From Mytilinidion resinicola (lineage: Eukaryota; Ascomycota; Dothideomycetes; Mytilinidiales; Mytilinidiaceae), in the NCBI RefSeq assembly GCF_010093595.1, contig NW_022985439.1, positions 182,869-246,868 of the forward strand: a stretch of 64,000 bases of DNA, read 5' to 3'. This document shows positions 21,845-31,715 of the stretch, piece by piece. The stretch's first letter is position 1. Each line of letters begins with the position of its first letter. A program made the position numbers and the translations under genes. The notes under the pieces were generated by a model. The model made no database searches, was not told the origin of the DNA, and worked only from the letters and a program-made list of their open reading frames with translations.

Positions 21845-22564
21845 GATATACCACCCACTTGCAGAAGTCAAGATTTCAAGATTGTGATGATGAGGAATTG
21901 AAAATATGAAAAATTCAGACTTTATTTCGACCCCTTGTTTCAGGCACCAGTATTCTAACTCGAAACGGAGAAAGGGGGTCATCAAATACGCCCTACGAGG
22001 TGCCTGTAGCTAATAGAAGCGCATGTGAGTACCGGTATTGATACGATTAGAGATAGAAGTTGTCGAAGTGGTTATTGGATGTTCACGATGTCGGGAGTTC
22101 AGATCGCACTTTTTTTCACCACCAACCCGACCCCACGCTATCTTACAGTGGGAGTGGACCACGTGATATCGAACCAAAGCAGCCAGTTACCGAATCATGC
22201 CGGGCTCCAAAACTCCGCAAGAACGTTCGTCACATGAGAGTAGGCGTAATAATCTGATAGGAGCAGGCGGAATAATCGGCGGAACTGCAGCGATCTTACT
22301 ACACGGCCAACCAACTACCCTTACAATATTCAACATTGATCGTATACAGGGGTGCGGTTTCTAGTGATGTGGGAGGATTCCACCACACCAAGATTTCCCC
22401 GCCTTTCACTGAGAATCGACGGCTCGGGTCATACGCGGAAGACGGGATCGGTGCCATCCGCGTGGCACGCTAGTACGGCGGTGGAAGGTAAAGTAAAGAT
22501 ATATGGAAAGTTAGTCTCCTCGCGATTTTGGAAGCATACTGTTGGAAAAACATTGATAAATATC
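21845..22564. other. Divergent intergenic region (ankyrin/kelch gene and P450)
   Basis: 0.7 kb between two divergently transcribed genes. No gene is recognised and no clear TATA box is assigned. Confidence 0.4.
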
Positions 22565-24230
22565 ATGAGTGCAATTTCAGGATTCGATTTATCTGGGGCT
22601 TTCACGATCGTTGGCGTAATTTTATTGGGTTCGTTAAGTTCGGTGAGACTCGAGCTAAAACAGATGGGGAGAAGTAGGACATGCTAATAAGGAAACGAAC
22701 GTGTAGATATTCTTGTACTTCATCGCTACCGCGATATACAATGTCTACTTCCACCCCCTTTCCAGCTTCCCAGGCCCCAAATTTTGGGCGGCGTCCAGCA
22801 TCCCTTTCTCCCTAAGCCACATGCGTGGAACCTTCGCATTCGACATCAAGAACATGCACGACAAATACGGCGAGGTCTTCCGAATGGGCCCAAACCAGGT
22901 CTCCTTCATCAATGGTGATGCTTGGAAAGATGTCTATGCGTACCGGAGCGACCGTCCTCACTTCACGAAGGACAAAACGAACTACTTCACCCCTCTAAAT
23001 GGTGTCGAAAGCATCCACTCCGCTAAAGACGACGCCGTGCACTCACGACACCGCCGACTCCTCGCGCACGCATTCTCGGAGAAAGCGTTGAGAGAGCAGG
23101 AGTCATTACTAAAGACGTACATGGATCTCCTTGTTATTCAGCTGAAAAAGCAGAGCGGTCCCGTTGACATGGTGCGGTGGCTGAACTACACGACTTTTGA
23201 TCTGATCGGTGATCTCACGTTCGGCGAGCCTTTTGGTTGTCTCCATGATAGCGAATATCATCCTTGGGTCGCCATCGTCTTCCAAAGCATGCGCGCCTCC
23301 GCATTTGTGGTGGCTGGACGGCAATACCCAGCCCTGGCATCTATGCTCGTTAAGTTGATGCCGAAGAGCCTGTCGCAAAAGATTCAAGATCATTGGGACT
23401 TGAGTGTGAATCGATTGAATCGCCGCCTGGCTACCAAGACGGATCGACCGGACTTCATGACGTATCTCCAGCGGCAGACGGGAGAGAAGGGGTTGAGTCC
23501 TGAAGAGATGCATTCAAACGCCCCGCTTCTCATGATTGCCGGGAGCGAGACAACTGGGACGGCTCTGTCAGCTTGTCTGTACTACTTAACCTCGAACCCG
23601 ACAGTCTTCCAGAAGCTGAGGAAAGAGTTCGACGAGGCGATAAAGTCGGAAGAGGACATTACGATCACCAACACAAGCGAACTGTCCTACATGACTAATG
23701 TTTTGAACGAGACGATGCGGATATACAATCCCGTACCTGGAGACCTGCCACGCGAGGCTCCGAAGGAGGGGATTACGGTCGCTGGATATTGGCTGCCACC
23801 ATACGTGAGTTTTAGCCTTTGCGAAGATGATGTGGGGATGCGACTGACCGTTGAGTAGACTCGAGCGTCACTGGGTATCTACGCAGCCACGCATTCAGAG
23901 CGTAACTTCAGAGATCCTTATGAGTTCGTTCCTGAGCGTTGGGACGATAACAATTCGACGTATGCGAACGATCAGAAATCGGCTTTCCAGCCCTTCTCAA
24001 CGGGCCCTAGGAACTGCATTGGCAAGAAGTGAGTGTTGAAGATCAATGTACAGTTCGTTACTGACTATCGATGAAGTCTTGCATGGGCAGAAATGCGTCT
24101 TATTCTTTCAAAATTACTCTTCAACTTCGATATCGAGCTCTTACCAGAAAGTAGAAATTGGAGTGATCAGAAAATGTATGTTTTGTGGGAGAAGCATCCG
24201 CTCATGCTCAACTTGAAGCCAAGGCATTGA
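22565..24230 (+). CDS. Cytochrome P450 monooxygenase
   Basis: Four exons (22565-22642, 22707-23804, 23859-24028, 24077-24230) sum to a clean 499-aa frame. The N-terminus is a membrane anchor ([14 protein letters not shown], then [20 protein letters not shown]) for the endoplasmic reticulum, followed by the proline hinge FPGPKFWA. Landmarks are the C-helix region [17 protein letters not shown], the I-helix oxygen-binding motif AGSETTGTA, the K-helix ExxR (ETMR, about residue 361), PERW, and the heme-binding loop [12 protein letters not shown] with the thiolate Cys at about 445. All catalytic features are present. The sequence style is that of fungal CYP monooxygenases of secondary metabolism, but no partner biosynthetic genes lie nearby, so the substrate is unknown. 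Confidence 0.93.
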
Positions 24231-24521
24231 GGACGGAAGATGTGAAGAATGAGAAATATAGGAAAAGCTCCACTAGGAGAGGCATTAAAGAACTACATGT
24301 GCTTTCAGAACGACGATAGTACACGTCCATTTTTGTGTGCGCCATTACAAATAAACGCAGGTTTCTGGTTAATACCGCTCCGACAATCGACGTTTATAAC
24401 GCAGTTTTATAGAGAACTTTTCCCGCCATACTACGAGCAAAGCCCCGGCCTTGCGCGCTAAAAGTTCCATCTAGTAGCAAAGCTTGACCCTTCTTCTTCA
24501 ATTTTCATCGAGACCGCCATC

Positions 24522-24660
24522 ATGGGCGTCCTCCCCGCGATCCTGAAGCGCAAGTACCCCGCCAAAGCGCACGCCGCGAAAGTCGCTGCGTGGATGAAAG
24601 AGCACGGCGCCGAGAAGTAGGGAACGCTGTATCTAGAGGGCCACATCTAGTCTCACGCTC
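24522..24660 (+). pseudogene. N-terminal fragment of an Xaa-Pro peptidase (prolidase-like)
   Basis: A 32-codon frame opens at 24522 and contains ILKRKYPAKAHAAKVAAWM, which resembles the first residues of fungal Xaa-Pro dipeptidases/aminopeptidases. After TAG at 24618 the same frame continues GTLYLEGH, another piece typical of that N-terminal domain, before a second TAG near 24648. Nothing of the metal-binding catalytic domain follows. I read this as a stranded, stop-interrupted fragment. The assignment rests on short similarity recalled from the family and is moderate. Confidence 0.4.
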
Positions 24661-24836
24661 GATGAGCCTAGGTTGTAGGTTGAGGCGCATGAATACTAGT
24701 CCTACCGACTGAGAGACCTAGTAGAACATGTTGAGTTGTTGATGTCCAGCTCAGAATGTGTCCACTCACTGCATCGGGTTATACGTAAGGAGACCAGAAC
24801 GCATATAACTGCAAGATGTCAAAATTGAACATGCTT

Positions 24837-25283
24837 TTACGAGAATAGGCCTGTGAGAAATAGCAGTACCCAGGCGTATTCGGATCGAAACGGCTCCAGC
24901 GTTCGCTCGATCCAGTAGATCCAGTCATCCTTCCATGGACCGCACCCAAACAGTGCTCTTGAATACTCTCAGTAACTGGGATACCACCCAGAGAACTCCC
25001 AGTCGATAATCACGAGCTCTAGGTCCGTTGTGTCCCAGTGGACTTCGCCGTTTTCTGTTGTCGTCAGGGGGTTTCGGAGCATGATATTCTTCCGCTGGAT
25101 ATTTGCATGCGTGAGAACTGGGGCGCGGTTCTGGAAGACATCCTTGAAGGCTGGCGAGAAATGCTCTGCCTTGTATATAGAAAGGCCTTCTTCGACATAT
25201 CTGGCTACCATAGCTTCATTCAGGTCCGACTCGGTATCAAATGGGCCGTTGAATAAGTATGGTAGGTTGAAAGACGCCATCAT
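24837..25283 (-). pseudogene. Broken APH-family phosphotransferase (C-lobe only)
   Basis: The frame from 25283 reads PYLFNGPFDTESDLNEAMVA, then THANIQRKNIMLRNPL (the Brenner-type catalytic loop; the usual HGD is THA here) and LVIIDWEFSGWYPSY, then TGA at 24969-24971. The same frame continues EYSRALFGCGPWKDDW and ERTLEPFRSEYAWVLLF to a TAA at 24837. In fungal APH proteins the motif is WYPSYWEYSRA, so the TGA replaces a conserved Trp. The N-lobe with its nucleotide-binding Lys is absent upstream. Loss of HGD, the N-lobe and the Trp together make it a relic. Confidence 0.78.
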
Positions 25284-26135
25284 AGAAATTGTCGAAGAAA
25301 GCTAGGGCGAGAAGATGGTGCAGCCAATGGTCGTGTGATGGGGGTATTTCTTATGTAGGGCAGAACGGCTGCCAGTGAAACGAAGGCACCGCACGGGCCG
25401 TGATGCCAGGCAGCAACCTCACGTGGACTAGTGCAGATACCAAGCCACCGAGTCAGCCATAAAAGAGGAGTAATCTATGAAAGTAACACCTCGCAGTACC
25501 CTGCTTTTAGCAGATTCAGCTCAGCTTTAGTAAGAATCAGTCCAGAAAAGGGCTTCCTCCGTTCTAATCCCACCTATTCCACCTGTGGCTTCACATATGC
25601 TCCAGTTCATCGGACGCATCCAGATGCTATACATAGGAAACTTATTCTACGCGCTTGAGAACATGATATTATGGGCATTTGAACCTGCATAGTTAGGAGT
25701 GGCATCGAAAGGCTACATATGCTCTCAAGATGCGGATAGGACACCAATTCGAGTCTTGGCGCCAAAATGATAGGATAGTCACTGGCTTTTGGTTCCCAAA
25801 CATTCTTCCCTCCGTGGAACACGGGAGGACCTCCTATGAGAAATCTTTGCAGGTCCTCCCGTGTTCCGCGGAGCGATTCAGGCGGCGCTGTGGTAAACCT
25901 TGAAACGGCTTGGGGTAACTATCCCAATATGCTTCTGAAACTCAAAATATGATGTAAAGCGCTACACAGTGAATATCGTGCTACTTAAGGCACTCCTTAC
26001 ACTGGTGTCAAGTAAACAAGAGTAAAGCACAAGTAGTAAGATTTTCGTGTGTCCATGTTTATGACCCTGACCAAGCCTTCTTTCGGACTTGTAGAGCTAT
26101 ACTTGCGGCATCGGTCTCCGATTAGCTCACCAACT
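25284..26135. other. Intergenic with a strong hairpin
   Basis: About 0.85 kb. Apart from the inverted repeat at 25812-25871, listed separately, I see no gene. Confidence 0.4.
25812..25871. repeat. 21-bp inverted repeat with 18-nt loop
   Basis: Arms 25812-25832 and 25851-25871 (core GGAACACGGGAGGACCT) are reverse complements with one mismatch and surround an 18-nt spacer. The hairpin is GC-rich and isolated. It could be the remnant of a small inverted-repeat transposon or an RNA stem. No target duplication was recognised. Confidence 0.7.
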
Positions 26136-27614
26136 CTACAAGTGGAAGCTTCGCTCGTTGGCCATCAGGAATCTAACACCCGGCTGGACAGCTTCGCCGT
26201 CAAACCTCCATCCGATCAAGTCCCGAATGCTGCTCGTATCAAGCACATCTGGAGTCCTGTTACGCCACTCTTCCGACATCGCATACCGCCGCTCTGTGCC
26301 TCTGCCGGACAGAAAGTCGTGCACTTCCTATCGCGACGCTACGTCTCCAAAGACAGTGGGTCCCAAGTTTCTCCAAGGGCCGGGTGGAAGAAGGAACGGC
26401 GCACGCACGTAGAGCAGTTCCAACTTCGAGCACTCATGGCATGCGGCCAACAGGTTGCTGAATGAGCAGGATAGAACGAGGCCTTCCAGCGAAAGGCACT
26501 GCAATGTGTGGGCGTGATTTTTCAAGAAGCAGTTGACCGTGTCGGAGTGAACGTACAGACAGCTTAGTGTGAGAGACGTAAGGCAGTTCGTCTTTAGGAG
26601 ATCTCTGTATGGTGCCCATTGCATGCACAGGAGTTGGAAGGCCACGCCTGCACCGTATACCACTTCTATGGGATCCTCAATCGTTGAGGCCTTGCCGGCC
26701 CCTCTCAATGTGAGTTTTTCCAATCTCGACGAAGATTTGAGAATGTAGTTAAGCAGGTTGTATTGGTCTTTGGCACGGCACACTGGCATGGAATTCCCAG
26801 CAAACTTGAGCTCGCGTAGGTTCTCGAAGAACACACCGTGAGGCAAAAGGGGGCACGCTCGCTTGAACTCCATCCAGGCAGGAAGATCGCTAGAGGTCAA
26901 GTCGGCGGCGAGATCAAGCAGCCCACGAAGGCGGCCTGATGTCTTGTCTGCTGAAATGCGGAAATGTTTGCAGAAATTGATGAGATCAACGCATGACCGT
27001 GCTATAGCTAGCAGAGCGTCGCATAACATGGTGAAATGCACGCATTGATCATATCGAGAAGGCTTTTGGCAGATATGGCACTAATCTGCGTCAAGCAACT
27101 GTCGATGGCCCGAGCGAGGCGCTGTAGTGGATGAGTGGGTGTATTGGGTGAACTCAAGCGCTTCTAGCGCTGGTAGTTTTCCGAGTGAAGTAAACAAGAG
27201 ACCAATATCTACAGCTCGTTCCTCCATTATTGGCAGGTAGGGCGATGTATTGAAGTAATCCGTCCATTGTCCCCCCAAGGCTCGTATTGGCTTCTTGAAT
27301 ATCCAGTCGGCTTGGAAAAGGGTATCGATTCCCACCTCAACGCAAATCTTGCGGGTATGACGTGCGAAATGAGGATGGCCGGCGAATTCCACGAGTGAAG
27401 CCAGGCCGGCGTGGTAGTCATTGGCAAGAATGACCTTCTTTTCTGGAAGATGTCGCTTCTTGAAGTGATAGTCTGTCTTCTGTTGCAAGTTCTTGCACGT
27501 AGCGCGCAAGGATAGGAAGGAGGCTCGAGGTAGCAGCTGTGCAATCTCGTCCAAGAGCTCCGCCGGGCAGTCTATGATGCCCGTGGATGTTCTGTCCTCG
27601 AAGTCGGTCTCCAT
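26136..27614 (-). pseudogene. F-box-like protein with two in-frame stops
   Basis: From ATG at 27614 the frame encodes an F-box-like N-terminus (IIDCPAELLDEIAQLLPRAS followed by FLSLRATCKNLQQKTDYHF) of the type found in large fungal F-box/LRR families, then leucine-rich helical sequence. TAG at 27081-27083 interrupts it, and the identical frame runs on (CHICQKPSRYDQCVHFT, then CPLLPHGVFFENLRELKFAG) to a second TAG at 26328-26330. It continues EVHDFLSGRGTERRYAMSEE to 26136. No GT/AG intron can remove either stop. About 490 codons are otherwise uninterrupted, so the damage is recent or the stops are read through. F-box proteins would recruit substrates to SCF ubiquitin ligases. Confidence 0.72.
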
Positions 27615-28302
27615 GTTAGGTGCAGTAGTGGGTTGCAATGAGTGTAGTGTGTTGTGAGTGGAGATGATGTAGGCAGGTGCCCGTACTGTTTTTGAGGCCT
27701 TCCTTAGTTGTCCTGGTGATCTCCGCGATGGTGTTGTTGGTGAATACAGAGACAGGTATAAGTCTGTGCACGCCTGTTTACCACTGCTTGGGGTTCCCCA
27801 GTGAAATTTCAAAGTCTAGGCGCGATGTCAAGTTTCAAGCAGTGCAAGTCAGACCGTTCCTTGGCTCACTGGTTTCAATTTCAACTCTTTGATTCGCATA
27901 TCGCATTAAGGAAACCCACCGCTCTTAATAGCCCACATGAGCCGACCATAGAATGAATACAATCACGTTGGAATTTGTAGTTCATGTTCATATTCTCATA
28001 TGATACTCTTGAGATTAATCAACCCTCTTTAGCTCCCTAAATTAGAAGGACAGTTCCTTGACGGGGCTTTAGACCAACGTCAGTCCTTTCATATCAGCTT
28101 CTTTCCACGGCGGCATTTTCCACTTCAGACATGGTTCCGTCCCGTTTAGATGTGGGACACCACAGGGTAGCAAGGAACCGTAAGCGTTAAGATGAGCGTA
28201 TCCAACTCTCCGATAACATGGCGAGTTACGGTGCTCACCGGTCGGAACAATGATGAGACCCAGAACATTTCTACGGGAGGACCGGCGATCACTCGATAGC
28301 GA
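27615..28302. other. Intergenic, no gene seen
   Basis: 0.7 kb between the F-box relic and the C-terminal end of the HET relic. Only short frames are present. Confidence 0.4.
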
Positions 28303-29330
28303 TTACCAAAAAGCGTCTGGGGGAAGATCATCAACTTCGATAGCAAACGATTCGTACATGTTGCTGTGAGTGTCCAACTTATCGATCGAATCGTACCATT
28401 CCCGGTTCATAGCACGCTGCTTCCCTTTCAGATCGATAAACCCATCTTCAACATTTCCGAAAACGTCACTACTCGATAGAGTCGTTTTGTATTTGAGAAT
28501 TGTGACCAGAGGGACGCCGTTGTGAAGTGACACGTTGTGAAGTGAGAGTGTGTCGATAGGACTGTCACTGGATGCCTATGACCACGTCGGAGCTTCGCCA
28601 AGTCAGAGACGCAATTGCTAGATTCGAGTGATCTCACCTCTGTACGTAGCTGCAAACGAGAAAGGATGCTTAAGTTGAACACGCCATTCTGACCCGCGAA
28701 CCAGATGATCATTCCAAAGCCCAGCGACACAGCCTTCCCCTAATCGGTTTCTCATCGTGCGAGCAATCTAGAAATGGCAACTAGTTTGTCGGATTGATGG
28801 GTCAGTAGACACTGCGTATATTTGTGTACAGAAACCTCCCACAAGTCCAGCGTGTTCGAAGAACTGTCGCTTCCCGAGGAAATGCTCTGCCAGACCTTGC
28901 TGAACGTCTGCGTAAATTGGGTGAACGAGAGATGGCTCACCTTGGCAGGACATGCGACTACTTTTCTACGTTCCCAGATATAAGCGTAGCGAAGTAGATT
29001 GTTCGAGGGCTGAGCATGCGTTCTTGGAAGACCCATCCCCGCGCGTTCAGTGGTGCTTCTTTCGCAAAACCGTCCCATAGGTCGTAGAAGCAATAGTAGT
29101 CGTCTTCGACAAGGCTAGTGCGAAATTTTACTCGGAAAGGCGTCCCGATGGACCTGTCCTTCTGCCGGAAAAGTCCATGACTTGGTGTATCAGACTCGGA
29201 GGCCGCTATGTTGAAGATGTAATTTTGATAGACCTGGTTCATATTCGACGCTTCCCTCTCCCAATCGGTAGCACTATCTTGCATAATACAAATGGAATCG
29301 ATCTTCCAATCGATTAGCTTAGCTTAGCCG
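28303..29330 (-). pseudogene. Broken HET-domain (heterokaryon incompatibility) protein
   Basis: HET proteins mediate fungal allorecognition. The minus strand reads the canonical core: WKIDSICIMQDSATDWEREA, VYQNYIFNIAASESD, NARGWVFQERMLSPRTIYFA. It then changes frame near 29000 (CPAKVSHLSF, then VHKYTQCLLTHQSDKLVAIS), changes again near 28755 (NRLGEGCVAGLWNDHL), and reaches APTWS, TAG, ASSDSPIDTLSLHN. That TAG (28576-28578) sits where HET proteins have the second Trp of the WSWAS motif. The C-terminal part continues GVPLVTILKYKTTLSSSDVF and DLKGKQRAM to 28303. The frameshifts plus the stop mean it is dead. Confidence 0.82.
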
Positions 29331-29742
29331 TGTAATAAAGTATATGAGATTAATTTACGTAAAGGAATCTATAGCCAAGACGTCTTGTAACGAAGACTGC
29401 GTCCTGGAATGTTTGAGGGAGCTCCATTAAATTAATGCCTTTTGCAAGTTGAGTTTGGTTTAGTGAGGTGAGAGTGAGGAACTTCGAGGCTCCCTACTTG
29501 TGGCTTAAGCTCAGATACCTCGTACTGGAGTTCCGCGGGAAGCCGTCGCTGTTGATCAATATAATTTGCGGTTCTTCGTCTTTGCCGACTACAAGTAAAC
29601 GGGTTGGAAGGAAGGTCTCGTCGTAATCCTCATGGCAGTTCGAATGAGATCCGAGACATGTGGCTACACATTGGACCAGCCATTCCTAGGTCTCGGCTCC
29701 CGAGGTGGAGGCGGCAGGCGCCAATATACCGTCTTAATGTAA

Positions 29743-30261
29743 TCAGCTTTCCATCAGTAACTGTCCTCGTTTCTTTAAGCACATAACTGAAACACGATGG
29801 AGTTCAATTTCCCGGGTTGCTCCTACCACGAGTGACGCTGGCGCCTCGGGACTGTCGATAGTTTTCTCTCCGGATACAAGCAAGTCAAACTCGATTGCCC
29901 ATAACTCGTCATCTCTTTCAAAATAAACGTTCAGGGTTGGCTGGATTGCTACGACAGGTAATCTCGACGATTCTCTGCCAAATCTGAGAACGGCCAGATG
30001 GAAGACTTTGCATATTCTGCACGGACGTGCTGACTCCACAAAGTCTTGAATCGGTCGGATCGGGAACTCAACATTAGCTCGGTGGTGGCTAATCCACCCA
30101 CTTATGCGAATCTGTTCTTTTTCTCCCTTGCTACTGATTTCATCACCACGAGATTCGAATCGAAAAGTCCCCTTCGAGTAGTGAAACCCGACCTTCCCGA
30201 CCTCTTCGATATCCTCAAGTTCATCATTATCTTCAGAATCTCTAGACTTGATGTCAACCAA
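29743..30261 (-). pseudogene. Probable N-terminal part of the HET relic
   Basis: An open minus-strand frame of 172 codons contains FVESARPCRICKVFHLAVL, a Cys-x2-Cys pattern like the one preceding the HET domain in many fungal HET proteins. Further upstream, near 30306-30420 on the same strand, a short frame (LCPSCESMFDW) resembles the Cys-containing start of such proteins. These pieces lie 5' of the HET core in the right order, so I interpret them as the separated N-terminus of the same decayed gene. About 0.4 kb between them (29331-29742) shows no coding character. It could instead be an independent hypothetical gene. Confidence 0.4.
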
Positions 30262-30552
30262 TGCTACATTTGATAATCAGGAATCCCTTACGCTCCTTTG
30301 GTGAGTTATGTCGCGAACTCAGTACGGAAGGCTGACCACTGCTCTGAAAACCCGGTCCCCGTCCAGTCGAACATGGACTCGCATGAAGGACACAAAGCAG
30401 CAGTAGGTTCCGCTTCCATGACGGGTGTGATAGGGGCTAAAGCGTTCTTCGTAGAGAGTAAGAAGAGAAGCCGAATTAGCGAGGTTGCATCCCTCCCAAG
30501 CGACAACGATAGCACTAGGCGAGATGTAGCCCAAGTGGTGGCGGGATGAATA

Positions 30553-30560
30553 TTAATATC
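30553..30560 (+). repeat. Target site duplication, left copy
   Basis: TTAATATC immediately left of the inverted-repeat element. It is identical to the copy at 31405-31412. Confidence 0.75.
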
Positions 30561-31404
30561 GGCTAGTGCTACGTGTACGACCCCTTTTTGCTACCTGTAC
30601 AACTCCCCCCTGCAACCCCTTCACGGCGTTCTAATTGGCTTGCTTATCGGGCTGATTCCTCCGGAGCATAGAGCCTGTGCGGCAGTTATAGCTCCTGGAG
30701 GGGCATATTATAGAGGTAGGCGTGGAGGCGGACCAACAGGCATACAGTAAGAGCCTATAATAACACCTATATAGCTAATTATAGAGGGCTCAGGTTAATA
30801 TTAACAGCTGCGCTCGCGATTACTTAGCCGTCTAGGAAGCGCGGTAGGCCACCAAAGAACTTAACACCAGGAGGTCCTATAAAGAAGCAATGTATAAATA
30901 CTAAAGCAGACCTTAAGCAAAAGATTGCGCTGTTAGAAGCGCAGGTACAGGGTTTACAGACTATCGCAGGAAGTACAGTGCAGTTAATAAGCCCGTAGCA
31001 GCCTTGTAAGGTAGCTCGTGAGGTAGCTAATAAGGAATTTAATAAGTATGCGGAGGAGCTTATAGATAAGGAATTTATAGGTACTTATAGGCTAGGTGCG
31101 ATGGAGAGAGGGCCTCTATTAGGCGCAAAATTAATAGTTTAGGCATCCTCCTAGGCACGTAGGCATATAGGCACGTAGCTATGTAAAATAGAGAGGCTAT
31201 ATATAAAGCTATACAAAACGAAAAGGATATATAAAACAGAGAGGATACACATGTAAATACACATAAAAGTGAATGCCTAGAGGAACCTCGGAGCCCTCTA
31301 AGCCAATTAAAACGCAGTGAAGGGGTTACAGGGGGGAGGGTTGTACATGTAGCAAGAGGATATCGTACACGTAGCGAAAAGGGGTCGTACACGTAGCACT
31401 GGCC
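30561..31404. mobile_element. Non-autonomous inverted-repeat element with 8-bp target duplication
   Basis: The 844-bp element begins GGCTAGTGCTACGTGTACG, and its other end reads GGCCAGTGCTACGTGTACG on the opposite strand. Long arms (about 30561-30644 and 31299-31404) remain complementary through CCCCTTCAC and TAATTGGCTT, with an extra 23-bp subterminal copy of the CTACGTGTAC word on the right. Perfect direct repeats TTAATATC flank it (30553-30560 and 31405-31412). An 8-bp duplication suggests the hAT superfamily, but the terminal sequence is not a textbook hAT end. The interior is TA-rich and has no transposase frame. Confidence 0.82.
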
Positions 31405-31412
31405 TTAATATC
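31405..31412 (+). repeat. Target site duplication, right copy
   Basis: TTAATATC immediately right of the element. The eight matching bases directly abutting both ends make a chance match unlikely. Confidence 0.75.
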
Positions 31413-31715
31413 CGACGCTTCCGGCTGCCAGGGAAACCCTTATTCTTCGTGAAGGAGTCTATTTCATGTGCCCCACAGCCACATAGACAATTATTCGCTA
31501 AGAGCATCGGGGTCACGTGACTGAGTGTGCGTTTCTGACCACGGCTATGAATGGAATCTTCACCTTTCACTACCCGTTCCTACGGCGGTGTCCGTACGTG
31601 GTCTCTTACGGTCTGCAGTAGCCTTGGAACCGAACAACACCTAACATAGACGACCTCCCTCAAGCAAGCCCCCACTCATTACCAAAACACCATCCATTAA
31701 ATCCCCCTATATCCC
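31413..31715. other. Intergenic, no gene seen
   Basis: 0.3 kb between the element and the 3' end of the second Zn2Cys6 gene. Nothing is recognised. Confidence 0.4.

Noticed and set aside
26136..27614. Stop-codon reassignment (TAG as sense) as an explanation for repeated in-frame TAGs
   Set aside because: Other genes in the window, such as the 7-TM gene at 56.7 kb and the kinase, end in TAG as a normal terminator, and frameshifts also occur in several relics.
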